64,000 nucleotides of DNA from Gracilaria domingensis (lineage: Eukaryota; Rhodophyta; Florideophyceae; Gracilariales; Gracilariaceae): assembly GCA_022539475.1 (NCBI GenBank), contig VCMS01000058.1, positions 124,001 to 188,000 of the forward strand. Reading direction: 5' to 3'. Made by a program: the position numbers and the translations under genes. Shown in pieces: positions 62,414 through 64,000 of this stretch (positions are counted from its first letter, which is position 1; the number at the start of each line of letters is the position of its first letter). The notes under the pieces are model-generated. The model searched no databases. It saw nothing but the letters and a program-made list of their open reading frames with translations, and had not been told where the DNA came from.

Positions 62414-63688
62414 TCAACTTTGCGAGCGTTTGCGAATCTGAGTACTTGAAATGTCTGCCCGAAATGAACTACTACTAATTTCCTCGAACATATCCTCGAA
62501 GCCAAACGGTATGTTCAGGTCTTTAAGAGTTTGAAAGTTGTCGCTCTTCCCTCTGTCTTTCCTTTGTTCTAATCTTCCTGCGACTAGAAAGCTACACCCT
62601 TTCGACTTCAGTTCTATCAGGGCCTTGATCATTTCTCTATCCCCTCCGTAATACTTGGGCTGTACAAGTCGTATCGCGGTGTCTGTTCCAATCACAAAAC
62701 GGGCATTGGGCAACATTTCCGCCTTTTGCGAAAACAACGGAGCGTTTGTGATTAAGACTACATCTTCGTCGCGAAATTGTTCTAAGCGGTGTCGAACCTC
62801 ACTTGCTTCCAATGCACGTTTATCTGGATTGGATATGGATATCTCAAAAGCTGCCGTTTCGTCAGGGTACATCGACTGCGCTACTGCAAGGAGTTCACGA
62901 TGTCCGTAATGAAGCGGATTGAATGCACCTGGCATTATCATCTTTGCGTGGGTTGCTTGCCGGCTCCATCGACCTCTTGTCAGCTCTGCGTACATTATTT
63001 CTCCGTGCAGCACTGCGTCTACGCAGTCGCTCTGCTCATATACCGTTGGACCGCTCAAATGATCCCCGGAAACCAGAAGATGTCGCACTAAACCCATCGT
63101 ACTCTGGTGAGAAATGGACAACGTACTAGTGCTGCCGCTGCTTCCGCCACAACCATTTTGAAGACTTCCCTGCATTGCTTTTGTCCAAGATGCGGCAGGC
63201 TCGCAGTCATCGAGAATAGCTTGAAGAACCAGTCTGGACGAAAGAAGCTCTTCGTCCAAGCGCTTTCGGCGCCCCTTTTCCAGTTTTAAAGAGTATTCTG
63301 CCACTTGCTCCGCAGAATGCGTGGCGACGAAAGCTCTGTGATCACCCTTCTTTGGAGTCGTTGAAACTAACGCACAGGTCGCGGCGACGCCGCATACTCG
63401 TATTCCAGGTGGAGACAGTTGCACCGCTCGACGGTATGCGGCCTGTGCTATTGCTCTTGCAGATGCTGGGGAGGCAAAGGAGGTTACCGTGTCTCGTAGC
63501 TCGTTTCCGATCGTATCCAGAATTGCAGTCCTCTCATAAGGAATTCGAGCCTCAAGGACAGTTTTAGATGCCCCAGGGACGGATAATAGCCAAGATGACA
63601 CATGAGATGCACCGCCTGAGACGATGAGAACTATGCGAGTGGGTGATTGATGAATGAGTTCCACGGCGTGTCTCAAAGACTCTTCCAT
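62414..63688 (-). CDS. CinA-like domain fused to NMNAT/cytidylyltransferase-like domain
   Basis: A 424-residue protein from the ATG at 63688. Residues 1-160 resemble the CinA C-terminal (PncC, NMN deamidase-type) fold: I-V-L-I-V-S-G-G-A-S near 19-28, Y-E-R near 51, C-G-V-A-A-T-C-A-L near 99. Residues 248-424 are an adenylyl/cytidylyltransferase: G-A-F-N-P-L-H-Y-G-H (H260 and H263) and a C-terminal I-S-S-T-Q-I-R. The combination suggests pyridine nucleotide recycling, with an amidase step feeding an adenylyltransferase. Similar fusions occur in plants. Substrates are inferred. Convergent with SIW14, with only 49 bp between the stops. Confidence 0.8.
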   Translation of the reverse strand: MEESLRHAVELIHQSPTRIVLIVSGGASHVSSWLLSVPGASKTVLEARIPYERTAILDTIGNELRDTVTSFASPASARAIAQAAYRRAVQLSPPGIRVCGVAATCALVSTTPKKGDHRAFVATHSAEQVAEYSLKLEKGRRKRLDEELLSSRLVLQAILDDCEPAASWTKAMQGSLQNGCGGSSGSTSTLSISHQSTMGLVRHLLVSGDHLSGPTVYEQSDCVDAVLHGEIMYAELTRGRWSRQATHAKMIMPGAFNPLHYGHRELLAVAQSMYPDETAAFEISISNPDKRALEASEVRHRLEQFRDEDVVLITNAPLFSQKAEMLPNARFVIGTDTAIRLVQPKYYGGDREMIKALIELKSKGCSFLVAGRLEQRKDRGKSDNFQTLKDLNIPFGFEDMFEEISSSSFRADISSTQIRKRSQS

Positions 63689-64000
63689 TTCAATGAATCT
63701 TATTTCTCTGTTGCGATGACCTTTGCACAACCGGAAGCGCTTACCAGCTCAAGTTGTCTGAATTCAGAGCTCAGTTTGTAGGACCAATTTGTTCGATTCG
63801 ATGTGTATTTGTACAACGATGATCTGGGATATGACCGTAACAACGATGCTGTCGGGCGCAGCTGGCAAGTGTGCATTTTCATTTCTATTCTTATTTTGGC
63901 CACCAAGAGAGGGCTACTGTACCTGGCTACCTGGTCTGGAGCACTCCACTGTAACATTAGTCACTGCTGGTGATACAGATAAAAGGTGTGACCACAGAAG
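63689..64000. other. Right end of window
   Basis: An open frame at 63700-63957 (-) has no recognisable motif. No gene is called. Confidence 0.4.

Overview
This is nuclear DNA from a eukaryote, most likely a mesophilic, probably unicellular red alga. The evidence is a mix of clearly eukaryotic proteins (Hrd1, Sel1L/Hrd3, Pol I/III subunits, RUVBL1, Mis18, RPS9), a lumen-targeted four-helix protein resembling red-lineage PsbQ, a hedgehog-type Hog protein, and very few, short introns. I identify 31 protein-coding loci in addition to a transposon fragment and its Myb-like gene. Only four introns are well supported (73-136 bp, GTAAGT/GTACGT donors). Genus-level assignment is not possible from the sequence alone.

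Left end (1-2.8 kb): the 3' end of a PIF/Harbinger-type DDE transposase, a short broken fragment resembling TFIIE-beta, and a Myb/SANT-like gene in the opposite orientation. I read this as transposon-related sequence, possibly with a captured host fragment. 2.8-9.3 kb is a very CpG-rich island with a DMT transporter, a small basic protein, glycyl-tRNA synthetase and a PP2C phosphatase. 9.8-24 kb holds an unidentified multi-pass membrane protein, the ERAD ubiquitin ligase HRD1, a SANT-domain protein (apparent 1-nt frameshift), an allophanate-hydrolase-type amidase and the HRD1 partner SEL1L/HRD3. 24.2-29.9 kb is a second CpG island with the PsbQ-like protein, a Hog protein, a secreted choice-of-anchor-A protein and a poly-alanine zinc-finger protein.

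30-55.8 kb is less GC-rich and rich in ribosome and RNA-polymerase genes: DDX49/Dbp8, NT-C2 protein, GatC, UTP23, RPAC2 (AC19), RUVBL1, a CTLH/CRA protein, an MFS transporter, an unidentified membrane protein, Mis18, MetAP2 (apparent 1-nt frameshift), glutaredoxin, RPS9, RPC25 and an AFG2-like AAA ATPase. 55.8-63.7 kb has a C2H2 zinc-finger protein, a membrane-anchored cupin, a RING-H2 protein, a Siw14-type phosphatase and a CinA-nucleotidyltransferase fusion.

Most genes are arranged as divergent or convergent pairs. GC content is strongly mosaic: several genes begin in extremely CpG-rich DNA and become ordinary toward their 3' ends, and C-rich pyrimidine tracts sit directly before many start codons in these islands. 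The most interesting items are the Hog gene next to a choice-of-anchor-A gene, the closely spaced ERAD pair, a 127-bp foldback element carrying two perfect bZIP-type palindromes, and the transposon-flanked TFIIE-beta fragment.
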